A stretch of 64,000 nt of DNA from Arthrobacter sp. E3 (lineage in GTDB: Bacteria; Actinomycetota; Actinomycetes; Actinomycetales; Micrococcaceae). Each line of letters begins with the position of its first letter. Positions within the stretch are counted from its first letter, which is position 1. The notes below the pieces were generated by a model. The model was given only the letters and a program-made list of their open reading frames with translations, did not search any database and was not told the DNA's origin. The stretch covers positions 96,135 through 160,134 of the forward strand of contig NZ_JAFMPX010000004.1 of the NCBI RefSeq assembly GCF_017353415.1. Direction: 5' to 3'. Positions 8,952-17,205 of the stretch are shown here, one piece after another. The translations under genes were made by a program, and so were the position numbers.

Positions 8952-9818
8952 ATGGCAGCAGCGAATTCCACCCCCGATTCAGCCATCACCTATGCTGTGG
9001 CAGAGGGCATTGCGACAGTTGCGCTGAACCGTCCGGAGGCCCGCAACGGCTACACCCCCGCCATGGCCGATGAACTGGAGAAAGCCTTTAAGGCCGCAGA
9101 CGCGGACCCCTCGGTGTTCGTGGTGGTGTTCACCAGCGTGGGCCCCGACTTCTCCGTGGGCGCAGACCTGCGCAGCGGTGGTTTTGAGCTGTCCATTAAC
9201 GACGACGTCGGCCAAGGGTGGCAGGAGCCGGCCGGACGCTGCTCGAAAACCATCTTTGGCATGAACAAACCAGTCATCGCGGCCCTGCGTGGGGTGGCGG
9301 TGGGCGGCGGTTTGACCATCACGCTCTCGTGCGACTTTCGGCTCGCCTCACACGACTCGCGTTTTGCGTTCCCGTTCAGCCGCCGCGGAGTCTTCCCCGA
9401 GGGTGGTTCTATCTGGTACCTGCCTCGGCTTGTGGGCATCCCCCGGGCCACCGACTGGATGCTGACCGGGCGGGTTTTTGGTGCCCAGGAAGCGCTTGAC
9501 GCCTCGCTTGTCACGTCCTTGCATGCACCCGATGACGTCCTTGACGCCGCGTACGTACTGGCCCGGGACATCATCACCAACACCGCTTCCGTGTCGACGA
9601 CCGTGATCAAGCAAATGCTCAACCGGCTCAGCACCCTTGACTCGCCCCTTCCCGTTCATGCCCTTGACTCGCAGCTCATCGCTGAAATCCCCAGGCACAG
9701 GGACGCCGTTGAAGGAGTACGTTCCTTCTTGGAAAAGCGGCCACCCCACTTCCCCCTGTCCGTGCCAGCCGATCTGCCACCGTGGCTGCCCTGGCTTGAC
9801 GGAGACGAGGCACCATGA
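8952..9818 (+). CDS. Crotonase-family enoyl-CoA hydratase/isomerase
   Basis: Enoyl-CoA hydratase/isomerase fold of about 288 residues. The oxyanion segment KPVIAALRGVAVGGGLTITL and the motif GVFPEGGSIWYLPRLVG, with the expected catalytic glutamate, are present. The frame is open from 8895. I prefer the ATG at 8952 because AAAGG at 8939-8943 is 8 bases upstream; the ATG at 8946 is too close to it. The stop overlaps the TetR start by four bases (ATGA), so the enzyme and its probable regulator are coupled. It is divergent from the thiolase operon and probably belongs to the same regulon. Its exact step is unknown. Confidence 0.85.
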   Translation: MAAANSTPDSAITYAVAEGIATVALNRPEARNGYTPAMADELEKAFKAADADPSVFVVVFTSVGPDFSVGADLRSGGFELSINDDVGQGWQEPAGRCSKTIFGMNKPVIAALRGVAVGGGLTITLSCDFRLASHDSRFAFPFSRRGVFPEGGSIWYLPRLVGIPRATDWMLTGRVFGAQEALDASLVTSLHAPDDVLDAAYVLARDIITNTASVSTTVIKQMLNRLSTLDSPLPVHALDSQLIAEIPRHRDAVEGVRSFLEKRPPHFPLSVPADLPPWLPWLDGDEAP

Positions 9819-10540
9819 ACGCTCCCAAACCGACCCCGCACCCAAACCAGACTTCCGCTGCCAAGGAGGTCCCCGGCGTCGTACATGGAATAGAGACCAC
9901 CGGTGGTGCCGTGCCGGATAAGGTCGTGCTTGGCAATGTGGATACCGAGCCGCGCAGACAGCGGCTGAACCCCGATGAACGGCGCCGGCAAATCTTTGTG
10001 TGCGCGCAAAAACTTTTCAATGCCCGCCCCTACGAGGACGTCTCTGCGACCGACATTGCGGCGGCCGCCGGGGTGGCGCGCGGGCTGGTCAACCACTACT
10101 TTGGCAACAAGCGCCAACTGTATTTAGAGGTCATCCGGATCAGCTCGACGGTTTCCGAAGTGGCGATCGCCAAACTGCCCGAAGGTTCGCTGGACGAGCG
10201 CATTGAACTGGCCGTGGAAGGTTTTTTGGACTCGTTGGAGGAGTCTGAGGCCTCATGGCTGGCACTCGGCTCCGGCGGTATGGGTCGGGACCCGGATCTG
10301 GAAAGAATCTTGATCGCTTCGGAAAATGACACCATTGAGCTACTGATCCAGGCCTGCGGGCTGGCCGGGCGCAAACAAAGCCGGGAGCAGATCCGCGCCA
10401 TGTTCCGGGTTTACGCGCACTTGGCCCGCAGCGGGGCGCGTGAGTGGCTGCTGCGCCAGACCCTCACGCGCCCACAGGCGCACGCGCTGCTAACCGGCAC
10501 GCTGCAGTTCATCACCAAGGAAGCCCTGCAATTGCCGTAG
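9815..10540 (+). CDS. TetR/AcrR-family transcriptional regulator
   Basis: DNA-binding repressor of 241 residues. An unusually long, Pro/Gly-rich N-terminal arm (about 50 residues) precedes the helix-turn-helix domain: RRRQIFVCAQKLF, then YEDVSATDIAAAAGVARGLVNHYFGNKRQLYLEV at about 57-105 is the classic TetR HTH and helix 4. The C-terminal part is the ligand and dimer domain. The ATG overlaps the stop of the crotonase gene (ATGA). It most likely controls the face-to-face promoters at 8867-8909, with an acyl-CoA as a plausible inducer by analogy with FadR/PaaR-type TetR proteins. A shorter start within the arm cannot be excluded. Confidence 0.85.
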   Translation: MNAPKPTPHPNQTSAAKEVPGVVHGIETTGGAVPDKVVLGNVDTEPRRQRLNPDERRRQIFVCAQKLFNARPYEDVSATDIAAAAGVARGLVNHYFGNKRQLYLEVIRISSTVSEVAIAKLPEGSLDERIELAVEGFLDSLEESEASWLALGSGGMGRDPDLERILIASENDTIELLIQACGLAGRKQSREQIRAMFRVYAHLARSGAREWLLRQTLTRPQAHALLTGTLQFITKEALQLP

Positions 10541-10571
10541 CCACGCTTCCCGCTTGGAAGGGCTCGGAGCA

Positions 10572-11462
10572 TCAGGGGTCCACATACAGGTCCACCATGA
10601 GTTCCGCCGTCGGATCCACCGCATAGGCGGCGAAGTCCACCATCCCGCGGGCGCGCAAAAGCTTCTCGTCGATGATGGTCTGGCCGGTGAGTTCCCTGCT
10701 GGGCGTGGTGAGGATTGCGTGTGCGGCGTCTGCCATGATGGTGGCATGCCGCGAGCGCCGGATCATCTCCTGCCCACCCAGGAGGTTCGCGACGGCGGCA
10801 GTGGCGATCGTGGTGCGCGGCCACAGCGCGTTGGCTGCCACTCCCTGCGCAGCGAACTCCGCCGCAAAGCCGAGCGTGGCCAGGGTCATGCCGTACTTGG
10901 CCAGCGTGTAGGCCGGGTTGGGGCCCAGCCACTTCGGGGCGAGGTTCAGCGGCGGACACAACGAAAGGATGTGCGGATTGGCAGCTTCCAGCAGGTGCGG
11001 AAGTGCGGCTTTGGTGAGCATGAACGTGCCGCGTACATTGACGTCCTGCATGAGGTCATAGCGTTTTGCGGACACGTTCAACGTCCCGTCAAGGGAGATG
11101 ACACTGGCGTTGTTGACCACAATGTCTATCCCGCCAAAGGTGTCAACGGCGGATTGCACGGCGGCGGCGATGGTGTCATCGTCGCGAACATCACCCACCA
11201 CGGCCAGCACTTTGCCCCCGGCTTCCTCGATGGCCGCTGCGGCAGTGTGGATGGTGCCCTCTAACCGGGGGTCGGGGGTGTCCGTCTTGGCGACGAGAAC
11301 CACATTTGCTCCGTCGCGGGCGGCGCGTTCTGCGATGGCCAGGCCAATGCCTCGCGACCCTCCGGACATGATGAGGGTTTTCCCGGCCAAGTTGGCCTGG
11401 CTGCTCTGGCCACTGGTAGCTGCTGATTTCTCGGATGCGGTGTTCTCTGATGCTTTGTTCAT
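10572..11462 (-). CDS. Short-chain dehydrogenase/reductase, HSDL2-like
   Basis: NAD(P)-dependent oxidoreductase of 296 residues. It has the Rossmann motif SGGSRGIGLAIAERAARDG at about 32-50, NNASVISL, and the catalytic Tyr-Lys in AYTLAKYGMTLATLGFAAEF. The sequence PPLNLAPKWLGPNPAYT just before the active tyrosine is typical of the hydroxysteroid-dehydrogenase-like protein 2 group, as is the Ser-Leu-Cys-Pro catalytic segment. ATG at 11462 with GGGAGGG immediately upstream. It is the last gene of the carboxylase/AtuA operon. An AtuB-like role in terpenoid alcohol or hydroxyacyl oxidation is a possibility, not shown. Confidence 0.85.
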   Translation of the reverse strand: MNKASENTASEKSAATSGQSSQANLAGKTLIMSGGSRGIGLAIAERAARDGANVVLVAKTDTPDPRLEGTIHTAAAAIEEAGGKVLAVVGDVRDDDTIAAAVQSAVDTFGGIDIVVNNASVISLDGTLNVSAKRYDLMQDVNVRGTFMLTKAALPHLLEAANPHILSLCPPLNLAPKWLGPNPAYTLAKYGMTLATLGFAAEFAAQGVAANALWPRTTIATAAVANLLGGQEMIRRSRHATIMADAAHAILTTPSRELTGQTIIDEKLLRARGMVDFAAYAVDPTAELMVDLYVDP

Positions 11463-11551
11463 GATCCCTCCCAGGGGGTCTCGTTTGAGTCGTATAAGGC
11501 AATGGCCACTTTGCGTCGGTGGAAACAGCCCCGGTTCTGCAGGAGCGTCAG

Positions 11552-12352
11552 TTAGTGCCAGGCCGGGGGGCGCCTTTCTTGGAACGCTTGCATCCCCTCA
11601 GCCGCTTCCGCCGTTCCGAAGAGCCGTGTGGAAAGCTCCGTCATTTCCTGCGCACCTGCCTCTAGTCTGGCCAGCATGGACGCGTTGGCGATCTTCTTGC
11701 TTTCGGCCAGTCCTTGCGGGGAGCCGAGGCGGATGGACGCCAACAACGGAGCCAGGGCGTCGCCCAGGGTCTCCGCCGCGCACGTGATGAGTCCACAGGC
11801 TTGTGCCTCGGCCGCCCCAAAGCTCTCCCCCGTGAGGAAGTAGCGGGACACCGAGCGGCTGCTCATCCGTTCCCTGGTGGTCAGCGAGATGATGGCCGGG
11901 GCCACGCCGATCCGCACCTCCGAGAAGGCAAAACTCGCCACAGTGCTGGCCACCACCATGTCACACGCACCCAGGATGCCCAGCCCGCCTGCCCGGGCGG
12001 CGCCGTCGACCCTTGCAATGACGGGCACCGGCACCGTCAAGATGGTGTGCAGAATCCGGACCAGGTCCTGTGCACCAGCCTCCACGCCACCACCGGTCTC
12101 CGGCGCGGCGCTCGCCTCGGACAGGTCGGCACCGGCGCAAAACACCTTGCCTGTGTGGCTGAGCACTATCCCGCGCACGACGCCGGCCGCGGCCTCCGCG
12201 GCGGCCTGCCGCAGGTGCCCCACGAGCTCGGCGACAAGCTGCCGCGACAAGGCGTTGCGGTTGGCTGGCGAGTCAAGGGTGAGGGTGGCGATACCGTCCT
12301 CCACCGCATAGTGCACCAGCTTGCTGGGTTGGGCGTCGTTGCGGGTCTCCAT
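11552..12352 (-). CDS. Enoyl-CoA hydratase, LiuC/AtuE-like (methyl- or isohexenylglutaconyl-CoA hydratase type)
   Basis: Crotonase of 266 residues. The oxyanion segment VDGAARAGGLGILGACD lacks the first glutamate of mitochondrial crotonase (Gly instead). The second acidic residue is kept in FAFSEVRIGVAPAIIS, a sequence form seen in the LiuC/AtuE group that hydrates glutaconyl-type products of biotin carboxylases. I place the start at ATG 12352, one base after the stop of the acyl-CoA dehydrogenase gene, with GAAGAG upstream; the frame is open to 12376. Its place beside both carboxylase subunits supports the hydratase assignment. Confidence 0.84.
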   Translation of the reverse strand: METRNDAQPSKLVHYAVEDGIATLTLDSPANRNALSRQLVAELVGHLRQAAAEAAAGVVRGIVLSHTGKVFCAGADLSEASAAPETGGGVEAGAQDLVRILHTILTVPVPVIARVDGAARAGGLGILGACDMVVASTVASFAFSEVRIGVAPAIISLTTRERMSSRSVSRYFLTGESFGAAEAQACGLITCAAETLGDALAPLLASIRLGSPQGLAESKKIANASMLARLEAGAQEMTELSTRLFGTAEAAEGMQAFQERRPPAWH

Positions 12353-12353
12353 G

Positions 12354-13511
12354 TCAGTAACTCTTCGGCAGGCCAAGGGAGTGCTGGGCCACGAAGTTCA
12401 GCACCATTTCGCGGCTGACGGGGGCTACTCTGCCGATGCGGGCAAGACCCAGCATTTGAGCCAGCCCATATTCCTTGCTCAAACCGTTGCCACCCAGGGA
12501 TTGAATGGCCGTGTCGAGAGCGTTGATGCTGGCTTCTGCGGCTGAGTACTTGGCCATGTTGGCAGCCTCCCCTGCGGCCTTGTCCTCCCCTGCGTCGTAG
12601 AGAGCCGCTGCGTGCAGCATCATGAGCCGGCTCAGTTCCACTTCAATGTGGCTCTTGGCCAGCGGGTGGGAAATACCCTGATGCGCGCCAATGGGCTGGC
12701 CCCACACGGAACGTTCCTTCACATATTCGGCGGCTATGTTGATGGCGTAGCGTCCCGTGCCAACAGCAATCGCCGCGGTCATGATGCGCTCGGGGTTCAG
12801 CCCCGCAAACAAGGCTTCCAGGGGCGCGTCCGCCCCTCCCACCAGAGCTTCGGCGGGTAGGCGCACATCGTCAAGGAAAAGCAGGTACTGCTTTTCACTC
12901 TCGATGATGTCCATGTCTACTTCCCGGTATTCGAAGCCGGGTGTTTCCCGCGGCAACACAAACATGGCCGGGCGCAGACGGCCGCTGCGTTCATCCACAG
13001 TGCGCGCCACGATGAGCACGTAGTCGGCGTTATTCACGCCGGTCACATACACCTTGCGTCCGTTTAGCACCCAATCATCCCCGTCGCGGCGGGCCACAGT
13101 GGAGATGTTGTGGGTGTTGGAGCCGGCATCGGGCTCGGTGATGCCGAAGGCCATGACTATGGAGCCGTCGGCAAAACCTGGCAGCCAGCGCTGCTTTTGT
13201 TCGTCCGTGCCGTACTTGGCGATGACGGTGCCGCAGATGGCCGGGGAGACCACCATCATGATCAGCGAGGCACCCAGGGTCGAGGCTTCCTCCAACACCG
13301 CAGCCAGTTCATAGATGCCGCACCCGCCCCCTCCGTATTCTTCGGGCACTGCCACACCCAGAAAGCCTGCCTCCCCCATCTCCTGCCACAGTTCAGTCAT
13401 GGATTCACCGGCACGGGCGTGCTTGTTGGCGTATTCAACCCCGTACCGGCCCACAATGTCCCGCACAGCGGAACGCAAAGCCTGCTGCTCTTCTGTTTCA
13501 ACGTGTTTCAT
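12354..13511 (-). CDS. Acyl-CoA dehydrogenase (AtuD/LiuA-like position)
   Basis: FAD-dependent dehydrogenase of 385 residues. It has the flavin-substrate motif MAFGITEPDAGSNTHNIS in the middle domain and a C-terminal helical domain with QSLGGNGLSKEYGLAQML. ATG at 13511 with AAGGAG six bases upstream. It lies between the carboxylase alpha subunit and the glutaconyl-CoA hydratase-like gene. In the atu and liu pathways such an enzyme makes the 2,3-double bond that the carboxylase then uses. Whether the substrate is isovaleryl-CoA, citronellyl-CoA or another branched acyl-CoA is not decidable from the sequence. Confidence 0.9.
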   Translation of the reverse strand: MKHVETEEQQALRSAVRDIVGRYGVEYANKHARAGESMTELWQEMGEAGFLGVAVPEEYGGGGCGIYELAAVLEEASTLGASLIMMVVSPAICGTVIAKYGTDEQKQRWLPGFADGSIVMAFGITEPDAGSNTHNISTVARRDGDDWVLNGRKVYVTGVNNADYVLIVARTVDERSGRLRPAMFVLPRETPGFEYREVDMDIIESEKQYLLFLDDVRLPAEALVGGADAPLEALFAGLNPERIMTAAIAVGTGRYAINIAAEYVKERSVWGQPIGAHQGISHPLAKSHIEVELSRLMMLHAAALYDAGEDKAAGEAANMAKYSAAEASINALDTAIQSLGGNGLSKEYGLAQMLGLARIGRVAPVSREMVLNFVAQHSLGLPKSY

Positions 13512-13568
13512 GTGCTGCTCCTTCTTGAATCATTCCGAAAGTTCTTGAAAGTACTACAAATTTCATGG

Positions 13569-15593
13569 CTATTCGTTGGTGTCTTCCACCACGGCCAGCA
13601 CGGTGCCCACATTCACTGTGGCGCCCACAGCAACAAGCAGTTCCACAACAGTTCCGTCGGCAGATGCGCTAATGGTGTGCAGCATCTTCATGGCTTCCAG
13701 CACCAGCAGCGGCTGCCCGGCGGTGACGAGATCCCCGGCGGCAACGTGCACCACCACGACAGCCCCTGGCATGGGCGCCGTCAGAGAGCCGTCCGGCACT
13801 GCCAAGCTGGGGTCGGGGAAGCGCACCACCTCGGCAAACGTGACGGCACCGCCATCGCTGTCGACTTCAAGGACAGTCCCTGTCGCCGTGTCATGGTGCG
13901 CCACCGTCCACGTGCGGACCAACCCATCAACATCCAGACTGACCACTGCCGGATCCAGATGGACGACGACGACCCCCGCAAAACCTTCCGCCTGCAGTCC
14001 CGCCCGGGTCAGGGCATAGCTGATCTCGTGGTCGCCCGCAGGGCCCGCAAGCGTTGCGCGTTGGGGCAGGGAGCGCAGGTTCCGCCACCCGCCGGGCAGC
14101 CCACCCAACACCGCGGCTTGTTGCCGGCGCAGGGCGGCTCCGGCCAAGGCTGCGGCAAGGGCGGCAAGGCGCTCTTCCTGTGGTCCGGCAACGGGGGCGG
14201 CCAGCGTGTCAAGCCCGTGCGTGGCCAGGAACGAGGTGTCCGTCTCTCCCGCCAAAAAGGCGCTGTGACGCAAAATGTTGACCAGCAGGTCTCGGTTGGA
14301 ACGCACTCCGTGAATGCGTGCCCGCACCAGCGCCCGGGACAGCAGCCGTGCCGCCTCGGTGCGGGTGGGGGCCCAGGCAATGACTTTGGCCAGCATGGGG
14401 TCGTAGTGAATGGACACGGCGGAGCCAGCCTCCACAGCGGAATCCAGGCGCAGGCCGCGCTCGCGGACGGGCAGGGCAAAGGCCGCTGCTAAGCCGTCAA
14501 AGTCAAAGGCCCGCACCATGCCTGTCTGCGGCGCCCACTCGGCGGCCGGGTCCTCCGCATATAGCCGGACCTCAATGGCAGCCCCATGCGGGGCGGGTGC
14601 CAGCCCGTCCCGTTCAGCACCGCCCGGGACGCAGTCGGCGAGCGCAGCACCTGCGGCCACGTCCAGTTGCAGGGCCACCAGGTCAAGGCCGGTGGTGCAT
14701 TCGGTGACAGGGTGTTCCACCTGCAGGCGCGTGTTCATTTCCAGGAAGTAGAAGCGGCCCGACTCATCGGCCAGGAACTCCACGGTACCGGCGCCCACAT
14801 AGTTCACGGCCTTCGCTGCGGCCACGGCTGCGGCAAACAGTTTTTCACGCATGCCGGGCGTGCGTTCCACGAGCGGAGAGGGTGCCTCCTCCACGACCTT
14901 TTGGTGCCGGCGCTGAATGGAGCATTCACGCTCCCCCACCGCCCACACCGTGCCGTACGTGTCTGCCATGAGCTGGACCTCAACGTGATGGCCTGCCTCC
15001 AAGTAGGGTTCGCAAAACACGGTGTCGTCGCCAAAGGCGCTCGCCGCTTCAGCGCGGGCGGTGGCCAATTCCGCTGGCAGATCCGCCACGGCCCGCACTA
15101 TGCGCATGCCGCGCCCCCCGCCGCCGGCCGAGGCCTTGATGAGAACAGGAAGCTGTGCCTCCCTCACGGTGGCGGGGTCAAGCTTCGTCAGGACAGGCAC
15201 ACCACCGGCGGCCACCAGTGATTTCGACTCGATTTTCGAGCCCATGGCGTCCATGGCTTCCGGGGACGGGCCAATCCAGAGCAGCCCGGCCTCCTCCACG
15301 GCACGGGCAAAGCCACCGTTCTCCGACAGGAAACCGTAGCCCGGGTGGATGGCGTCAGCCCCCGCACGGAGGGCGGCTGCAATGATCAAGTCCCCGCGCA
15401 GGTACGTTTGCGCTGCACTGCTGCCCGGCAGGTGCACCGCGGTGTCCGCTTCAGCCACGAAGGGGGCTCCGGCGTCGGGCGTGGAATACACGGCTACCGT
15501 GTCAATGCCGCGCTCGCGGCAGCTGTGGAACACGCGCCGCGCAATTTCACCGCGGTTGGCCACAAGGACCTTGTGAATGGTGGTTGGTGCCAT
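13569..15593 (-). CDS. Biotin-dependent acyl-CoA carboxylase alpha subunit (biotin carboxylase + BCCP)
   Basis: About 674 residues. The biotin carboxylase domain begins HKVLVANRGEIARRVFHSCR. The ATP-grasp glycine loop is KASAGGGGRGMRIV, followed by EMNTRLQVEHPVTE. A C-terminal biotinyl domain carries LVLEAMKML, with the biotinylated lysine about 38 residues from the end. Length and order are those of 3-methylcrotonyl-, geranyl- or propionyl-CoA carboxylase alpha chains. The frame runs open to 15980, but the ATG at 15593 (MAPTTIHKV) has AAGG nine bases upstream and lies just after the beta-subunit stop. It works with the neighbouring carboxyltransferase gene. Confidence 0.92.
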   Translation of the reverse strand: MAPTTIHKVLVANRGEIARRVFHSCRERGIDTVAVYSTPDAGAPFVAEADTAVHLPGSSAAQTYLRGDLIIAAALRAGADAIHPGYGFLSENGGFARAVEEAGLLWIGPSPEAMDAMGSKIESKSLVAAGGVPVLTKLDPATVREAQLPVLIKASAGGGGRGMRIVRAVADLPAELATARAEAASAFGDDTVFCEPYLEAGHHVEVQLMADTYGTVWAVGERECSIQRRHQKVVEEAPSPLVERTPGMREKLFAAAVAAAKAVNYVGAGTVEFLADESGRFYFLEMNTRLQVEHPVTECTTGLDLVALQLDVAAGAALADCVPGGAERDGLAPAPHGAAIEVRLYAEDPAAEWAPQTGMVRAFDFDGLAAAFALPVRERGLRLDSAVEAGSAVSIHYDPMLAKVIAWAPTRTEAARLLSRALVRARIHGVRSNRDLLVNILRHSAFLAGETDTSFLATHGLDTLAAPVAGPQEERLAALAAALAGAALRRQQAAVLGGLPGGWRNLRSLPQRATLAGPAGDHEISYALTRAGLQAEGFAGVVVVHLDPAVVSLDVDGLVRTWTVAHHDTATGTVLEVDSDGGAVTFAEVVRFPDPSLAVPDGSLTAPMPGAVVVVHVAAGDLVTAGQPLLVLEAMKMLHTISASADGTVVELLVAVGATVNVGTVLAVVEDTNE

Positions 15594-15609
15594 GAGTGTC
15601 ATCCTTGGC

Positions 15610-17205
15610 TCACATCCGGAAGACGCCGAAGCCCTCGGCGCCCTTGATGGGGGTGGTGGCGATGGCCGAAAGTGCCAAGCCCAAAACAGTGCGGGTGTCG
15701 CGGGGGTCGATGATGCCGTCGTCGTACAACTTGCCGGAGAGGAAGGTCGGCAAGGACTCCGCCTCGATCTGCCCCTCGATGGCGGCCCGCATGGTGGCGT
15801 CGGCAGCCTCGTCAAATTCGCGCCCCGCGGCAGCTGCAGCGGCGCGGCCCACGATTGACATGACGCCTGCCAGTTGCGCGGCGCCCATGACGGAGGACCG
15901 AGCCGAGGGCCAGGCGAACAGGAAGCGCGGGTCGAAGGCACGTCCGCACATACCGTAGTGGCTCGCCCCGAAGGAAGCACCCATCAGGACCGAGAGGTGC
16001 GGGACGGTGGAGTTGGAGACGGCATTGATCATCATGGACCCGTGCTTGATGATGCCTGCCTGCTCATATTCCTTACCCACCATGTAACCGGTGGTGTTGT
16101 GCAGGAACAGCAGCGGGGTGTTCGCAGAATTGGCCAATTGGATGAACTGGGCGGCTTTTTGGGATTCGGCGGAGAACAGCACACCACGTGCGTTCGCCAG
16201 GATGCCCACGGGGTAGCCGTGGATTCTGGCCCAGCCGGTGACAAGGGAGGTGCCGTACAGCGCCTTGAACTCGTCAAAGTCACTGCCGTCCACCACCCTG
16301 GCAATCACTTCGCGTGGGTCAAAGGGCACTTTCAAGTCCCCGGGCACCACTCCCATCAAGTCTTCTTCAGCCAGCAGCGGCTCCTGGGCGGGAGCCGGCG
16401 CGGCCCCTGTCTTGACCCAGTTGAGCCGGGCCACAATCCGGCGTCCAATCCGCAGCGCATCCATTTCATCCACCGCGTAATAGCCGGCCAGGCCGGAGAT
16501 GCGTGCGTGCATGTCGGCACCGCCGAGGGATTCATCATCGGAGATCTCCCCGGTAGCCATTTTGACCAGTGGGGGCCCGGCCAGGAAAACCTTGGAGCGT
16601 TCCTTGATCATGACCACGTGGTCGCTCATGCCGGGCACGTAGGCTCTTCCGGCCGTCGAATTGCCAAACACCAGCGCAATGGTGGGAATGCCCGCGGCGG
16701 ACAGCCGGGTCAAGTCGCGGAAGAGCTTCCCGCCAGGGATGAAGATTTCGCTCTGCGTGGGCAGGTCAGCACCGCCCGATTCCACGAGGGAGATCACCGG
16801 CAGCCGGTTTTCCCGGGCGATGTCCAGTGCCCGGAAGATCTTCTTCGTGGTGTACGGGTTGGAGGTGCCGCCCTTCACCGTCGGTTCGTGGGCGACGATC
16901 ATGCACTCCACGCCCTCCACCACACCAATGCCCGTCACCACGCTGGCACCGACATGGAACGCAGTGCCCCATGCGGCAAGGGGCGATAGCTCGAGGAACG
17001 GCGCATCCCTGTCAAGGAGCATTTCCACCCGCTCCCGGGCCAGCATCTTGCCCCGCTTGCGGTGACGGGCCACGGCTTTCTCCCCGCCACTTTCCAGGAC
17101 TTTGGCGTAGTCCCCGTCAAGGCCGGCCAGCTTCTGCGCCATGGCTACCGCATTGCTGGTGAATTCGGGGCTCAACGGGTCAATCATGCTGTGTAGAACG
17201 CTCAC
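15610..17205 (-). CDS. Acyl-CoA carboxylase beta subunit (carboxyltransferase)
   Basis: Carboxyltransferase of 531 residues transferring CO2 from carboxybiotin to an acyl-CoA. Crotonase-superfamily N and C halves are visible: VVTGIGVVEGVECMIVAHE, LVESGGADLPTQSEIFIPGG, STAGRAYVPGMSDHVVMIKE in the N half, and LANARGVLFSAESQKAAQFI and LLFLHNTTGYMVGKEYE in the C half. The size and architecture fit MCC/geranyl-CoA carboxylase beta chains. The usual AGGAYVP reads AGRAYVP here. GTG at 17205 overlaps the AtuA-family stop (GTGA) and has GGAGG 7 bases upstream. Substrate (methylcrotonyl, geranyl, other) is unresolved. Confidence 0.91.
   Translation of the reverse strand: MSVLHSMIDPLSPEFTSNAVAMAQKLAGLDGDYAKVLESGGEKAVARHRKRGKMLARERVEMLLDRDAPFLELSPLAAWGTAFHVGASVVTGIGVVEGVECMIVAHEPTVKGGTSNPYTTKKIFRALDIARENRLPVISLVESGGADLPTQSEIFIPGGKLFRDLTRLSAAGIPTIALVFGNSTAGRAYVPGMSDHVVMIKERSKVFLAGPPLVKMATGEISDDESLGGADMHARISGLAGYYAVDEMDALRIGRRIVARLNWVKTGAAPAPAQEPLLAEEDLMGVVPGDLKVPFDPREVIARVVDGSDFDEFKALYGTSLVTGWARIHGYPVGILANARGVLFSAESQKAAQFIQLANSANTPLLFLHNTTGYMVGKEYEQAGIIKHGSMMINAVSNSTVPHLSVLMGASFGASHYGMCGRAFDPRFLFAWPSARSSVMGAAQLAGVMSIVGRAAAAAAGREFDEAADATMRAAIEGQIEAESLPTFLSGKLYDDGIIDPRDTRTVLGLALSAIATTPIKGAEGFGVFRM

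Noticed and set aside
15594..15980. N-terminal extension of the carboxylase alpha frame
   Set aside because: It overlaps the beta-subunit coding sequence and has no biotin carboxylase motif; the conserved domain begins right after ATG 15593.
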